Source: Marine Group II euryarchaeote MED-G35 (lineage in GTDB: Archaea; Thermoplasmatota; Poseidoniia; Poseidoniales; Thalassarchaeaceae). From it: a stretch of DNA of 46,457 bases. Made by a program: the position numbers and the translations under genes. The notes beneath the pieces are model-generated. The model saw only the letters and a program-made list of their open reading frames with translations. It was not told the DNA's origin and did not search any database. Shown piece by piece: positions 33,635 to 42,657 of this stretch. The DNA lies in the NCBI GenBank assembly GCA_002457155.1, contig NTJS01000011.1, positions 1 to 46,457 of the forward strand. The letters run 5' to 3'. The number at the start of each line of letters is the position of its first letter. Position 1 is the stretch's first letter.

Positions 33635-36600
33635 TGCCTCGTCGTGATGACTTGAAGAGAATCCTCATCCTTGGCAGCGGTCCTATTCGTATCGGTCAGG
33701 CAGCAGAGTTCGATTTCTCTGGTTCGCAGGCCTGTCGAGCACTCCGCTCAGACGGTTACGAGGTCATTCTCGTCAACTCCAACCCCGCAACTATTCAGAA
33801 CGACCCCGAGATGGCAGACAGGATATACATCGAACCACTACTGCCAGAGGTGGTAAAGCGGATAATGGAGGCAGAGAAGCCAGACGCACTACTAGCTGGA
33901 ATGGGGGGTCAGACTGCCCTGAACATAGCATCTGCTCTCGCTAAGGACGGAACTCTTGACGAATTAGGAGTTGAGTTGATCGGTTGCAACCTTGCTGCGA
34001 TAGATGAGGCGGAGGACAGAGACCTCTTCAAGAGGGTCTGTGAGGAGATCGATCTTCCAGTCTGCAAGGCCATGGCTTGCGAATCAATAGAGCAAGTCAT
34101 CGCAGCCGCAGAGGAACTGGGCTCCTTCCCATTGCTGATTAGGCCGGCTTTCACCCTAGGTGGTCTTGGCGGTGGCACTGCATCCAACATGGGCGAGTTG
34201 GTTGAGATAGCGAGTCAAGGGATATTGCACTCAGCTATTGGCCAGGTGCTCATAGAGGAGAGTATTCTAGGTTGGCAAGAGCACGAGTATGAGGTAATGA
34301 GGGACAGCTCAGACAATGCAATCATCGTTTGCACGATGGAGAACATCGATCCGATGGGCGTTCATACGGGCGAGTCGATCGTAGTGGCACCACAGCAGAC
34401 TCTTTCCGATCGTGACCACCAGGGACTTCGAGACTCGGCTCTGAAACTAATAAGGAGACTAAACATCAGGGGCGGGTGCAATGTCCAGTTCGCAGTGGAG
34501 CAGTCCACTGGAGATTACAGGGTAATTGAGGTGAATCCTCGTGTCTCCCGTTCCTCTGCATTGGCATCGAAGGCCACCGGTTACCCAATCGCAAGGATGG
34601 CAGCGTTGATTGCTGTTGGTTACACTCTGGACGAACTCCCCAATCCAATTACTGGTGAGGGGACGACGGCCGCTTTCGAACCAACTCTAGACTATTGTGT
34701 GGTCAAGATTCCTAGATGGCCGTTCGACAAGTTCAGAACTGCGGACAGGACTCTAGGGACATCGATGAAGTCTACTGGCGAAGTAATGGCCATTGGGCGT
34801 TCCTTCGAGGAAGCATGCCTCAAGGCATGGGCTAGTTTGGAGTATGGCAAACCCCATCCAAGGCCATTGACGATGTCCGATGCTTCCGATGGAGAGACAA
34901 TGGATGAACGTGCCTCTGAGAGACTCCCAACTGCACTTCACGAGGACTGGCTCAGAATACCTACGGATAGGAGGCTGGGAGCTGTCATTGAGGCTTTTCG
35001 TAGAGGGTACTCCATCGAGGACGTGAGGGATCTGACTGGTGGGATTACGAGATGGTTCCTCCGAAGGTTCGAGAGAATTGCGGCAATAGAGACAGAGATC
35101 AGAGCAGCAGGGGAGATTGGGATGCGCCCAGCCGAAATACCCCAATCCGAGATGAACTCCTGGAAGGGAGCAGGATTCACCGATTTGCACATTGCGGATG
35201 CGCTTTGTGGCTTCCCCGAGAGCGGCTTCAAGAATCTCCCAACCGGACAAGATGAAACTGCTGTAAGGATGAGGAGGCATGAACTAGGGGTGCATCCACG
35301 ATATCGAATGGTCGACTCGTGCGCCGCAGAGTTCGCTGCAGTCACCCCCTACTACTACTCGACTTATGAGGGGGGTTCGGCGGAGACGGGAGTAGATTAC
35401 GTTCCGGGATTAGCAGGCTCCGTCAAGCAGAGGATAGCTGTGGTAGGCTCAGGCCCTATTCGAATCGGACAGGGAATCGAGTTCGACTACGGATGCGTGC
35501 ACGCTGCCGGCGCGATTCAGGACCTAGGACATGAGGCGATAATAATCAACAACAATCCTGAGACGGTATCCACTGACTTCGACACCAGCGACAGATTGTA
35601 CTTCGACCCACTTACCCTGGAATCTGTATCGGAGATCCTCCTCAGGGAGGATGCAAATGGAATTCTACTCCAGTTTGGTGGTCAGACTGCAATCAACCTG
35701 GCACTCCCTCTATCCGATGAACTCCCACATCTTTCCTCCATGGGTCTAGAACTTGTGATGGAAGGCACATCTCCCGAATCAGTTGACGAGGCAAGTGATC
35801 GTGAAAGGTTCGAGGAATTCGCGCTACGATGTGGTCTGAGAATGCCCGACGGAGCGACTGCTACCACTCCAGAGGGAGTGAGGCATGCAGCTAATGAGAT
35901 CGGGTATCCTGTTCTTGTTCGCCCTTCTTATGTCCTCGGAGGGAGGGGGATGGAGATACTGGCCAACTACAAGCAGTTGGAGTCATACATGAGGGATGCG
36001 TACCTCTCATCAGACAGGCCCCTTCTGATTGACAAGTATCTCGGAAACGCCATGGAGCTAGACGTTGATGCTGTCTGCGATGGCGAGGATGTCCTCGTTG
36101 GAGCAATAATGGAGCACCTCGAGGAAGCGGGGATTCACTCCGGTGACTCAACTTGCTTCATCCCTCCGCAGAACGTAGCAGATGACATCCTCAAGCAAGT
36201 CGATGAATGGACTAGGGTGATCGGACTGGAGCTCGGTATTCGCGGCTGCTATAACATCCAGTTTGCAATTCATGATGGTCTATTGTACGTTCTCGAGGTA
36301 AATCCTCGGGGGTCTAGGACGTTTCCCTTCGTAGCTAAGTCTACAGGAATCCCACTTGCTAGGATTGCTGCGAGGGTGGCCCTAGGAGAGAGGTTGTGTG
36401 ATCTTGAGGTACCAGAGCCACAGACCGATGCTGTATGTGTAAAGGCGCCAGTATTCCCATTCATCAAACTTCGTGGATTGGATCCGGCACCGGGCCCGGA
36501 GATGAAATCCACGGGAGAGGTCATGGGTTCTCACGTCAGAGCCTCAGCTGCTTATCTCAAGGCAAGACTTGCAACCGAAATACCCGTTCCGACCGAAGGA

Positions 36601-37002
36601 GGGGTCTACATCACCGTGAAGGATGAAGACAAGTACGCAATGATCCCACTAGCGGAGAGCCTCAGGGAAATGGGATTCACTATTTTCGCTACTAGGGGTA
36701 CTTCTCGAGTTCTCCGAGGCGTGGGGGAGCTGGAGGTCGAGACATGCTACAGGATTGCAGAGGGACGTTCTCCAGATGCCCTAGATCTGATGCGCCAAGG
36801 GAAGATACAACTCGTAATCAACACTCCTAGATCTACTGGGGGGGCAGTTCTAGATGGCAACATGATGAGACGGCTTGCTGTAGAACTAAACATTCCATTC
36901 GTCACTACCATGGCAGGTGCAAGAATGGAGGTTGAGGCAATCAAGGAAGCCCTCCTGGGAGTCCCAGAACCACGTTTACTAGATATCAAGTCCCTTAATT
37001 AG
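33634..37002 (+). CDS. carB: Carbamoyl-phosphate synthase large subunit
   Basis: Synthase subunit of 1122 residues, slightly longer than the usual ~1070. It shows the two homologous halves, each opening with the same pattern (L-G-S-G-P-I-R-I-G-Q and V-G-S-G-P-I-R-I-G-Q) and each with an ATP-grasp domain ending in E-V-N-P-R. The oligomerisation region lies between them. A C-terminal MGS-like allosteric domain begins near Y-A-M-I-P-L-A-E-S-L and includes N-T-P-R-S. It is fully intact and coupled to carA. No other pyrimidine or arginine genes are adjacent. Confidence 0.97.
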   Translation: MPRRDDLKRILILGSGPIRIGQAAEFDFSGSQACRALRSDGYEVILVNSNPATIQNDPEMADRIYIEPLLPEVVKRIMEAEKPDALLAGMGGQTALNIASALAKDGTLDELGVELIGCNLAAIDEAEDRDLFKRVCEEIDLPVCKAMACESIEQVIAAAEELGSFPLLIRPAFTLGGLGGGTASNMGELVEIASQGILHSAIGQVLIEESILGWQEHEYEVMRDSSDNAIIVCTMENIDPMGVHTGESIVVAPQQTLSDRDHQGLRDSALKLIRRLNIRGGCNVQFAVEQSTGDYRVIEVNPRVSRSSALASKATGYPIARMAALIAVGYTLDELPNPITGEGTTAAFEPTLDYCVVKIPRWPFDKFRTADRTLGTSMKSTGEVMAIGRSFEEACLKAWASLEYGKPHPRPLTMSDASDGETMDERASERLPTALHEDWLRIPTDRRLGAVIEAFRRGYSIEDVRDLTGGITRWFLRRFERIAAIETEIRAAGEIGMRPAEIPQSEMNSWKGAGFTDLHIADALCGFPESGFKNLPTGQDETAVRMRRHELGVHPRYRMVDSCAAEFAAVTPYYYSTYEGGSAETGVDYVPGLAGSVKQRIAVVGSGPIRIGQGIEFDYGCVHAAGAIQDLGHEAIIINNNPETVSTDFDTSDRLYFDPLTLESVSEILLREDANGILLQFGGQTAINLALPLSDELPHLSSMGLELVMEGTSPESVDEASDRERFEEFALRCGLRMPDGATATTPEGVRHAANEIGYPVLVRPSYVLGGRGMEILANYKQLESYMRDAYLSSDRPLLIDKYLGNAMELDVDAVCDGEDVLVGAIMEHLEEAGIHSGDSTCFIPPQNVADDILKQVDEWTRVIGLELGIRGCYNIQFAIHDGLLYVLEVNPRGSRTFPFVAKSTGIPLARIAARVALGERLCDLEVPEPQTDAVCVKAPVFPFIKLRGLDPAPGPEMKSTGEVMGSHVRASAAYLKARLATEIPVPTEGGVYITVKDEDKYAMIPLAESLREMGFTIFATRGTSRVLRGVGELEVETCYRIAEGRSPDALDLMRQGKIQLVINTPRSTGGAVLDGNMMRRLAVELNIPFVTTMAGARMEVEAIKEALLGVPEPRLLDIKSLN

Positions 37003-37011
37003 AGCGAACTC

Positions 37012-37341
37012 TCACTGGATCAGGGTTGCCCCAGTTTCAGTTCTGAATATCATTCCGTCCTTCTTGGTGTGGACTGCCATCACAGCCTCAGTCGTGCCAT
37101 CTGGGAAGTCCATAACAGAGTGCTCGACTAGAATATCATCGTTCTCGTAGATGCATCTTGGTTCATTGATCACTACATCTTCATTGGCCATCATGCTAAC
37201 CATCATCTCACTCATCTGGGACTTGCCAATTGTTGTCCCAGTTTGGTGGCGAACGAATTCGTAGTCATCGTGTAGTGCCTCTATGTAGTGCTTCGCATCC
37301 CTCTCTTCCATTGCCTTCATCAGTAGTTCGTAAACTCCCAT
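37012..37341 (-). CDS. NTF2-like/SnoaL-like small protein
   Basis: Single-domain 109-residue protein with the helix-helix-strand start of the cone-shaped NTF2/SnoaL fold (M-K-A-M-E-E-R-D-A-K-H-Y-I-E-A-L-H-D-D-Y-E-F) and four later beta strands. The family includes isomerases, cyclases, dehydratases and non-enzymatic binding proteins, so no function is assigned. It converges on carB with 9 nt between stops. The 164-nt spacer at 37342-37505, on its upstream side, shows no tRNA-like or convincing coding signal. Confidence 0.75.
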   Translation of the reverse strand: MGVYELLMKAMEERDAKHYIEALHDDYEFVRHQTGTTIGKSQMSEMMVSMMANEDVVINEPRCIYENDDILVEHSVMDFPDGTTEAVMAVHTKKDGMIFRTETGATLIQ

Positions 37342-37505
37342 GCGGGCCGGTCCACTATGGTGGATTTGAGAGTTTTCTATACCATTGCGAATCCGATCAG
37401 TAGAATTGGAAGGAGAGTAGCAGAGCAGTCACCAAGTCATCCTTATGATTCACCAGGTTAGAAAGTGAACGTGAAACGATGATGTGCGACTATTCCCTTT
37501 CCACC

Positions 37506-39080
37506 CTATGCATTCCTCAGGAGGGACAGGACTCCCCCTCTGTCCATCTCGAAGAGGAGGGAGGAAGCCTTGGGCCCGTGACTCCGACCAATTAGGGCCC
37601 AATATATCGAGGAATACCCCTTCCTTCTTGGGATCCCTGAAGATTCGCAAGCATTTGCAATCGACTCATTGATTCCCTCATCCGACCATTCGCATTCAGA
37701 CAGTAGCGTGGAAAGCGCAGAAAGGAATTGCTTGCTTTCATCATCTAAATTATCCCTCGATTCATCACTCAGGGCCATCTTGATCTCAATCTTAGCATCT
37801 TCGGGGAAGTGTGGCCCCTCAATCCAAGTCCTCATCCTTGCGAGCCGGACCACCAGTGATTTTCCCGGTTCCCCTTGGATATGCCCGGACCTGTTCAGAG
37901 AACTCCACACATCTTCATCGGAGGACTTGATCTGTGCGAGCATTGAGAGGTGCCTGAATGAGACTCCGCCTATCGATTCACGGGGATCAGAACCAGATTC
38001 AACTTGACTCATCCTGATTGCACCGCTTTGGGTTTGGGCTGCAACCAACTGTCTTTTTGTCATCCCCGACTCCTCCTGAGCCGGGCTGGAAACCAGTCTC
38101 TCATACTCATCAGCCGTTCGGAAAAGGGCACTTCCAGTATCGAATTCTATATGTCTATTGATCTTGCTTCTTGCAATAACATAGCGAAGAATCTCTGGAG
38201 GGACCAGGGAGAGGGCCTCCATCGGGCCTACGGTGAGGCCTGTCGAGCTGGACATTGGCCCCATCCCCTTCAATTGGATCCATTCGTAGACAATTTTGTC
38301 TGGAGGATCGCCACCTAGGACCCTGCAAATCGGAATTCCAGTGTCGTAACTTCCTCCAGCAGCGCCATGGTCCTTACCGGCTGGTTCGCAAGTGATCCCG
38401 TGAATCGCCCATCTGGCAGCCCAGTCGATTCGCCAGGGCATCTTGCCCTCGGCCTTCCTGATGTCGGACTTCCCCTCAATTCCATGGGAGTCAACCCAGA
38501 GAACAAATGGGTTCTCGTAACCAGTCACAGTCACTCCATCGAGACTACCATCTGATCCCATTGGGTTGTAAGGGAACCAGTCGTCAGCTAGCTCTCTCCC
38601 TGAAATGTCCTGGACAATGCCTCTGATTTCTTCCCTCTTTGAGATCGCTAAGTCGATGTACTCGGCGAATCTACCGGATTCGTAAGTCTCGTGATTCATC
38701 ACCACCTCCGGAAGAACTCCAATTTCACTCAGAGCTTTCAGGAACGGGGCAAGGAAGTGCTCGGCGTAGGTTTGCTTCCCATCTCCCGGTTTTCCATCAG
38801 GACCAGGAGCTGGGATGAATGCGAGTGGGTGGCCAATGTATCTCTTGTATTCGGGTGATAGGAATTCATACACCCTTCTAAGTGGGTCCATCGAGTCGAC
38901 GATGAAGATGTATTTCGATTGAATGCCAGCATCAAGGCATGCCCTATGTATCATCTCAGCAGAGAGAATCTCCCTCAGATGGCCGATGTGGAACTCTCCG
39001 GACGGCGTAATTCCCGAGGCTGATACCTGTTCCCCTCCACGCTCGATGAGCCTTTGTGCGGTATAATCCGCCCAGTGCAT
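37506..39080 (-). CDS. lysS: Lysyl-tRNA synthetase, class I
   Basis: Charges tRNA-Lys with lysine using the class I fold found in most archaea. The protein has 524 residues. The HIGH motif is exact (G-E-F-H-I-G-H-L-R-E). The KMSKS-equivalent is M-S-S-S-T-G, within the Ser-rich variation known for class I LysRS. The C-terminal half is the helical anticodon-binding region. ATG 39080 has GAGGTG 5 nt upstream, which overlaps the stop of the preceding regulator gene (TGAGGTG), so the two are translated from one mRNA. Confidence 0.94.
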   Translation of the reverse strand: MHWADYTAQRLIERGGEQVSASGITPSGEFHIGHLREILSAEMIHRACLDAGIQSKYIFIVDSMDPLRRVYEFLSPEYKRYIGHPLAFIPAPGPDGKPGDGKQTYAEHFLAPFLKALSEIGVLPEVVMNHETYESGRFAEYIDLAISKREEIRGIVQDISGRELADDWFPYNPMGSDGSLDGVTVTGYENPFVLWVDSHGIEGKSDIRKAEGKMPWRIDWAARWAIHGITCEPAGKDHGAAGGSYDTGIPICRVLGGDPPDKIVYEWIQLKGMGPMSSSTGLTVGPMEALSLVPPEILRYVIARSKINRHIEFDTGSALFRTADEYERLVSSPAQEESGMTKRQLVAAQTQSGAIRMSQVESGSDPRESIGGVSFRHLSMLAQIKSSDEDVWSSLNRSGHIQGEPGKSLVVRLARMRTWIEGPHFPEDAKIEIKMALSDESRDNLDDESKQFLSALSTLLSECEWSDEGINESIANACESSGIPRRKGYSSIYWALIGRSHGPKASSLLFEMDRGGVLSLLRNA

Positions 39081-39088
39081 GTGCCACC

Positions 39089-39670
39089 TCAGACCGTCGC
39101 TGCTCGAATCAGCGCCCTCAATGGCACTCCATCGACGTCATCGTCCCAGGACTTGTTTACAAGAACCATGCACATCTTGACATCGGCACCCGAGGCCTTG
39201 AGATCGGCTGCAGTCTTCTGCATGGTCGTGCCAGAAGAGTATACGTCATCAATGATGATTACTCTTTTGCCATCGACCCCTGCATAGACTTCTGAGAGAT
39301 GTCCGCCAACTTCCTCGTTGATGCTTCTTACGACTGCCATTTCCAGATCCATCGTGGAAGAAATTGCCTGGGCGAAAGCGATCCCGTTGATGCTAACCCC
39401 AACAATGGTGTCGACTTCTTCACCTACCATCTCATCAATGATGTCGCAGAAAATGTATGAAACTGCTTCTATACGATCACCTTTGACGGCAATTGACCTC
39501 CATCCGACCTTAACATCAAGCGGTTTGTCACCTACCTCGAAGTCACTGGCAGAGAGCCACTGTACAGTGGTCTGAGACAGAGAAAGCTCATCCGCTATTT
39601 GTTGGGTGTTGAGTCCGCTTGATCTGAACTCTTCGACCTTGGATCTCAACTCATCTACACTTAGGTGCAT
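39089..39670 (-). CDS. HTH-phosphoribosyltransferase regulator (OPRT-like, GfcR-type)
   Basis: Probable DNA-binding regulator of 193 residues. The N-terminal helix-turn-helix (L-N-T-Q-Q-I-A-D-E-L-S-L-S-Q-T-T-V) is followed by a type I phosphoribosyltransferase domain with the PRPP loop R-V-I-I-I-D-D-V-Y-S-S-G-T-T. This arrangement matches the archaeal orotate-phosphoribosyltransferase-like proteins, of which halophile GfcR is a studied transcription factor. It is co-translated with lysS downstream. PRPP or a nucleotide is the likely effector, by family analogy. ATG 39670 is ~27 nt from a TATA-like element. Confidence 0.88.
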   Translation of the reverse strand: MHLSVDELRSKVEEFRSSGLNTQQIADELSLSQTTVQWLSASDFEVGDKPLDVKVGWRSIAVKGDRIEAVSYIFCDIIDEMVGEEVDTIVGVSINGIAFAQAISSTMDLEMAVVRSINEEVGGHLSEVYAGVDGKRVIIIDDVYSSGTTMQKTAADLKASGADVKMCMVLVNKSWDDDVDGVPLRALIRAATV

Positions 39671-39692
39671 CAGTCGATGCCAGCGTTAGAGT

Positions 39693-39701
39693 GCTATGAA
39701 T
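39693..39701 (-). promoter_or_regulatory. TATA-like box for the regulator-lysS operon
   Basis: On the minus strand this reads ATTCATAGC and is centred ~27 nt before the ATG at 39670, suggesting a leaderless transcript for the HTH-PRT regulator and lysS. Confidence 0.45.
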
Positions 39702-39742
39702 CCACCGGGGGTATTCTATGGTGGATGTTGTATTTGCCGTAT

Positions 39743-40192
39743 TCAGAATCTGCCGGTGCTTCCGAAGCCACCCTCTCCTCTAACGGTATCTCCTAGATCC
39801 ACAACATCAACTTCTGAGAATTGGACATCGGGAATCGGTGCAATCACTAGTTGGGCAATCCTCTCTCCGGATTTCACCTTGTAGGACTCCCCTTCACCAA
39901 TCCACGTCATTAGGACGAACAACTCGCCCCTGTAATCAGCATCAATTGTCCCTATGCTATGGGGCAGGATGAGTCCTTTCGAACCAAGTGATGACCTAGC
40001 CCTAACTTGGCCCTCGAAACCCTCTGGGATAGCAACTCTTAGCCCGGTTCTGAGCTTCACACTAGACCTGAAACTCACAACCGTGTCCTCCAAGCAGTAC
40101 AGGTCCCATCCAGCGGCGTGAGCGCTTCCCTTAGTGGGTATCTTTGCATGAGGGTCAGTCTTTGCGACCTTGACAACGGGCGCCTCGTCCAC
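39743..40192 (-). CDS. dut: dUTP diphosphatase (trimeric dUTPase)
   Basis: Hydrolyses dUTP to dUMP, protecting DNA from uracil and feeding thymidylate synthesis. The protein has 149 residues, with all five trimeric dUTPase motifs in order: A-A-G-W-D-L, R-S-S-L-G, G-T-I-D-A-D-Y-R-G-E with the catalytic Asp, G-E-R-I-A-Q-L and the C-terminal R-G-E-G-G-F-G-S-T-G. The start is GTG 40192. A nearby ATG at 40194 is out of frame. It ends 72 nt before the HTH-PRT regulator gene on the same strand. Confidence 0.95.
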   Translation of the reverse strand: MDEAPVVKVAKTDPHAKIPTKGSAHAAGWDLYCLEDTVVSFRSSVKLRTGLRVAIPEGFEGQVRARSSLGSKGLILPHSIGTIDADYRGELFVLMTWIGEGESYKVKSGERIAQLVIAPIPDVQFSEVDVVDLGDTVRGEGGFGSTGRF

Positions 40193-40266
40193 ATGTTGCC
40201 GAGCTAGAACCGGCCCTTGACCGTTCCCAAGACTCCCGGTGGGGTGAAAAGCCCCCCTATTCTCGC

Positions 40267-40683
40267 ATGGCCATGTCGAACCGCGGATACGAGGACCTCT
40301 TGGATCGTGCTAGGGAGAGGATACCCAAGGACATCAGTGAGCGTTCTAGGTGGACAATGCCACAGCCAGACATCATGATCGAGGGTAGCCAGACGATTCT
40401 TCGAAACTTCTCAGAGATTGTCGATGCGATGGATAGGGATGCAAATCACGTTTTCCAGTACCTGTTGAATGAACTTGGAACCTCAGGTAGCAGGGAACAA
40501 GTCAGAATCATGCTGAAGGGCAAGGTCCCCCCCAAGAGAATCAAGGAGAAGATTGTCTCCTATGTCAAGACGTACATCCTATGTGGGGAGTGCAAGGCTC
40601 CCGACACCAGGTTCGTGCGAGAAGATAGGACGACCCTGTTGAAATGCCAGGCATGCGGTGCTACAAGGCCAGTACGTCTGTAG
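40267..40683 (+). CDS. Translation initiation factor aIF2 beta subunit
   Basis: Subunit of the archaeal aIF2 complex that delivers Met-tRNAi to the small ribosomal subunit. The protein has 138 residues. The N-terminal helix region (Y-E-D-L-L-D-R-A) and central alpha-beta domain (L-R-N-F-S-E-I) are followed by a C-terminal zinc ribbon, C-G-E-C ... C-Q-A-C. The first ATG is 40267. The second, at 40273, is better spaced from a T-G-A-A-A-A-G element near 40248 and may be the real start. Its TAG abuts the stop of the opposing MDR gene. Confidence 0.95.
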   Translation: MAMSNRGYEDLLDRARERIPKDISERSRWTMPQPDIMIEGSQTILRNFSEIVDAMDRDANHVFQYLLNELGTSGSREQVRIMLKGKVPPKRIKEKIVSYVKTYILCGECKAPDTRFVREDRTTLLKCQACGATRPVRL

Positions 40684-41706
40684 TCACTCTGGTGAGAAGT
40701 CCAATAGGACCTTTCCTCGATTTTTCCGATTATGTATATGCATCTGTGCTTCCGCCACTTTCTCGAATCGCCACACGGAGTCGATTACCGGATCTATCTC
40801 TCCTTTCTCTAGCATCTCGGACAACGAAGCAAGATGCCCCTTGAATACCGACTCATCCTCCAAGAGACCCATATGAACTCCGAAAACAGCTTTGTTTGAG
40901 GTCATAAGCCGGATAGGGTCGAATCTGGGCATACCCCACCACATTCTCAGTTCGGACAATCTCGATCTCTTTTCGCCCTTAACCGCTGAAGATGCTCCGA
41001 AGTAGTACAATTTCCCCCCCTTCCTAAGGGACTTGTATGACCTTAGCAGGTGACTGCCACCCACGGGGTCGATGGCATGATGCACCCCTCGGCCATCGGT
41101 CAACTCCTTGCAGACTTCTACGAAGTCTTCCTTTTCCCTATCTACGAATCTCATTCCCATCGATTCGACAAAATCCCTCTTGGGGGTGGAGGCGGTTCCA
41201 ACTACCAATGAAGCCCCAAAGGACTTGCAGATCTGTGCTACTGCAGTTCCCACCCCGCCAGCAGCGTGATGGATGAGTACCGAGTCTCCCTCGCGAATTC
41301 TTCCTAGGTGCACCAGCATGTGGAATGCAGTACCATAGGTGACCGGAATCGCAGCAGCTTGATCGAAAGAGACCGAGTCCGGAATGGGGATGACTCTTCT
41401 AGCATCCAGACAGACTTTTTCCGAATACCCTCCGAAGCCGGTCATTGCCAGGACCCGATCCCCTTCCTTCAGAGTGTCCTCTTGGTCTCCGACACCAATT
41501 ACTACTCCCGATGCCTCATATCCAGGCGTGAATGGGAAGTCTGGACTAGAGCCGTATAGCCCCTGCCTCATCATCAATTCTGCGAAGTTTACCCCTGCCC
41601 TATGGATTTCGACGCATACTTGACCGCTCTCTGGAACGGGGGCCTCCTCTTCCACGATCTCGATTGTCTCGACACCACCAGCCCTTGGATAGACAATTTT
41701 CCTCAT
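40684..41706 (-). CDS. MDR-superfamily quinone oxidoreductase, VAT-1-like
   Basis: NADPH-dependent medium-chain reductase of 340 residues. It has the zinc-free quinone-reductase features: R-A-G-V-N-F-A-E, P-G-Y-E-A-S-G-V-V, and cofactor loop H-H-A-A-G-G-V-G-T-A-V-A-Q. The structural zinc Cys cluster of alcohol dehydrogenases is missing. Overall it resembles VAT-1/QOR proteins, which reduce quinones or enones. An AGGGGG stretch a few nt before the ATG is a likely ribosome-binding site. It lies 39 nt after the nitroreductase gene on the same strand, so it may be the last gene of that operon. Confidence 0.88.
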   Translation of the reverse strand: MRKIVYPRAGGVETIEIVEEEAPVPESGQVCVEIHRAGVNFAELMMRQGLYGSSPDFPFTPGYEASGVVIGVGDQEDTLKEGDRVLAMTGFGGYSEKVCLDARRVIPIPDSVSFDQAAAIPVTYGTAFHMLVHLGRIREGDSVLIHHAAGGVGTAVAQICKSFGASLVVGTASTPKRDFVESMGMRFVDREKEDFVEVCKELTDGRGVHHAIDPVGGSHLLRSYKSLRKGGKLYYFGASSAVKGEKRSRLSELRMWWGMPRFDPIRLMTSNKAVFGVHMGLLEDESVFKGHLASLSEMLEKGEIDPVIDSVWRFEKVAEAQMHIHNRKNRGKVLLDFSPE

Positions 41707-41745
41707 TCAAATCCCCCTATCTATTTCTGCTCCATCCAAAGACCT

Positions 41746-42324
41746 CTATGGGAGGTATTCTCTAATTTCCTCTAGTCCCTTCTTGTTCTTAGATGGCACC
41801 CCTCCCGAGGGGTAGCCGATCTTGATGAAGCCAATTATTCGCTCTTCATCCGGGGATGCTCCGATTGCCCCATAAGACGCCTTCGAACGAGTAATCGCAC
41901 CGGTGCTCCACTGTGATCCGATGCCATTCCCCCACAGCGAGAGGACCAGATTGTGTGTCGCACATACTGTTGCCGCATAGTCTTCCTCCTCTCTAAAGGA
42001 ATCTTGAGGGCTCAAAGCACTAGTAACACAAATTAGAACGGGAGGTGATAGAATCTTGTCGACTGCCTTGGAAATGCCCGCCTCTGAATTCTCCCCATCG
42101 GGGATCTTCTTCTTCGCCAGTCTTTTGACCTCGGGGATGATTTCTTTTCGGGCCTCATCCCCCATTACGTAGAATTTCCAAGGATGGGTATTCTTGTGAC
42201 AAGGGGCATTCCTCGCCGCATCAAAGGCCAATTCCAGTGCCACTGCATCCACCTTCTTTCCGCTGAACCTATAGATGGTGCGCCTTGAGGTTAGGACATC
42301 CTGGAATCCGGACATTTCCCTCAC
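41746..42324 (-). CDS. Nitroreductase-family flavoprotein
   Basis: FMN-dependent nitroreductase fold of 192 residues. The N-terminal S-R-R-T-I-Y-R-F and the following A-P-C-H-K-N-T-H-P-W-K-F-Y-V segment are the family's FMN-phosphate and dimer-interface hallmarks, and G-I-G-S-Q-W is the usual central motif. Substrates of this family range from quinones to nitroaromatics and flavins. The start GTG 42324 overlaps the pterin-dehydratase stop as GTGA. An ATG three codons later (42315, M-S-G-F-Q-D) is also possible. Confidence 0.88.
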   Translation of the reverse strand: MREMSGFQDVLTSRRTIYRFSGKKVDAVALELAFDAARNAPCHKNTHPWKFYVMGDEARKEIIPEVKRLAKKKIPDGENSEAGISKAVDKILSPPVLICVTSALSPQDSFREEEDYAATVCATHNLVLSLWGNGIGSQWSTGAITRSKASYGAIGASPDEERIIGFIKIGYPSGGVPSKNKKGLEEIREYLP

Positions 42325-42653
42325 CGTTCGATTGCATCGAACTTGGAGGCTAAAACGAAGTCTGACTCGGAAAGCGCGTCGATTTTATGGGTGAAAATTA
42401 CGGCCACCAATTTACCCCATCCGAGATTGAAATCGGCATGGTGGGCTTGCTCCTCGCATATGGTTCCAAGTGCATTGGTAAATTCAAGAGCTGATGCAAA
42501 GTCTGGAAAGGTCCAGGTCCGAGTGATGTGGTGGTTGTCTACTAATTTCCAGTCACCATGAATCTGAACGAGGAATGCCATCGACTCTTCTTCGCTGAGC
42601 GGTGGTACACCTCCTTCGCAAGGAACACAGTCCATGGCAGACAGATTATCCAA
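42321..42653 (-). CDS. Pterin-4a-carbinolamine dehydratase
   Basis: Dehydrates 4a-hydroxy-tetrahydropterin, or acts in a related pterin step. The protein has 110 residues. The three catalytic histidines are at H71, H72 and H89, with the same spacing as His61/62/79 of the human enzyme. The bacterial-type N-terminal C-V-P-C-E-G-G-V-P-P-L segment is present. The start may be TTG 42653, which gives the family's usual N-terminal length, or ATG 42635 (Met7). It lies 4 nt after an unknown gene and overlaps the nitroreductase gene. No aromatic amino-acid hydroxylase is seen nearby. Confidence 0.9.
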   Translation of the reverse strand: MDNLSAMDCVPCEGGVPPLSEEESMAFLVQIHGDWKLVDNHHITRTWTFPDFASALEFTNALGTICEEQAHHADFNLGWGKLVAVIFTHKIDALSESDFVLASKFDAIER

Positions 42654-42657
42654 CTAT

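Noticed and set aside
37342-37505. Possible tRNA or small gene in the largest spacer
   Set aside because: No acceptor/T-arm pattern is visible, and short frames there lack starts. One hydrophobic frame has no initiation codon.
38260-38330. LysRS M-S-S-S-T-G as a defective KMSKS motif
   Set aside because: Ser-rich forms at this site are within known variation of class I LysRS. The rest of the enzyme is intact.
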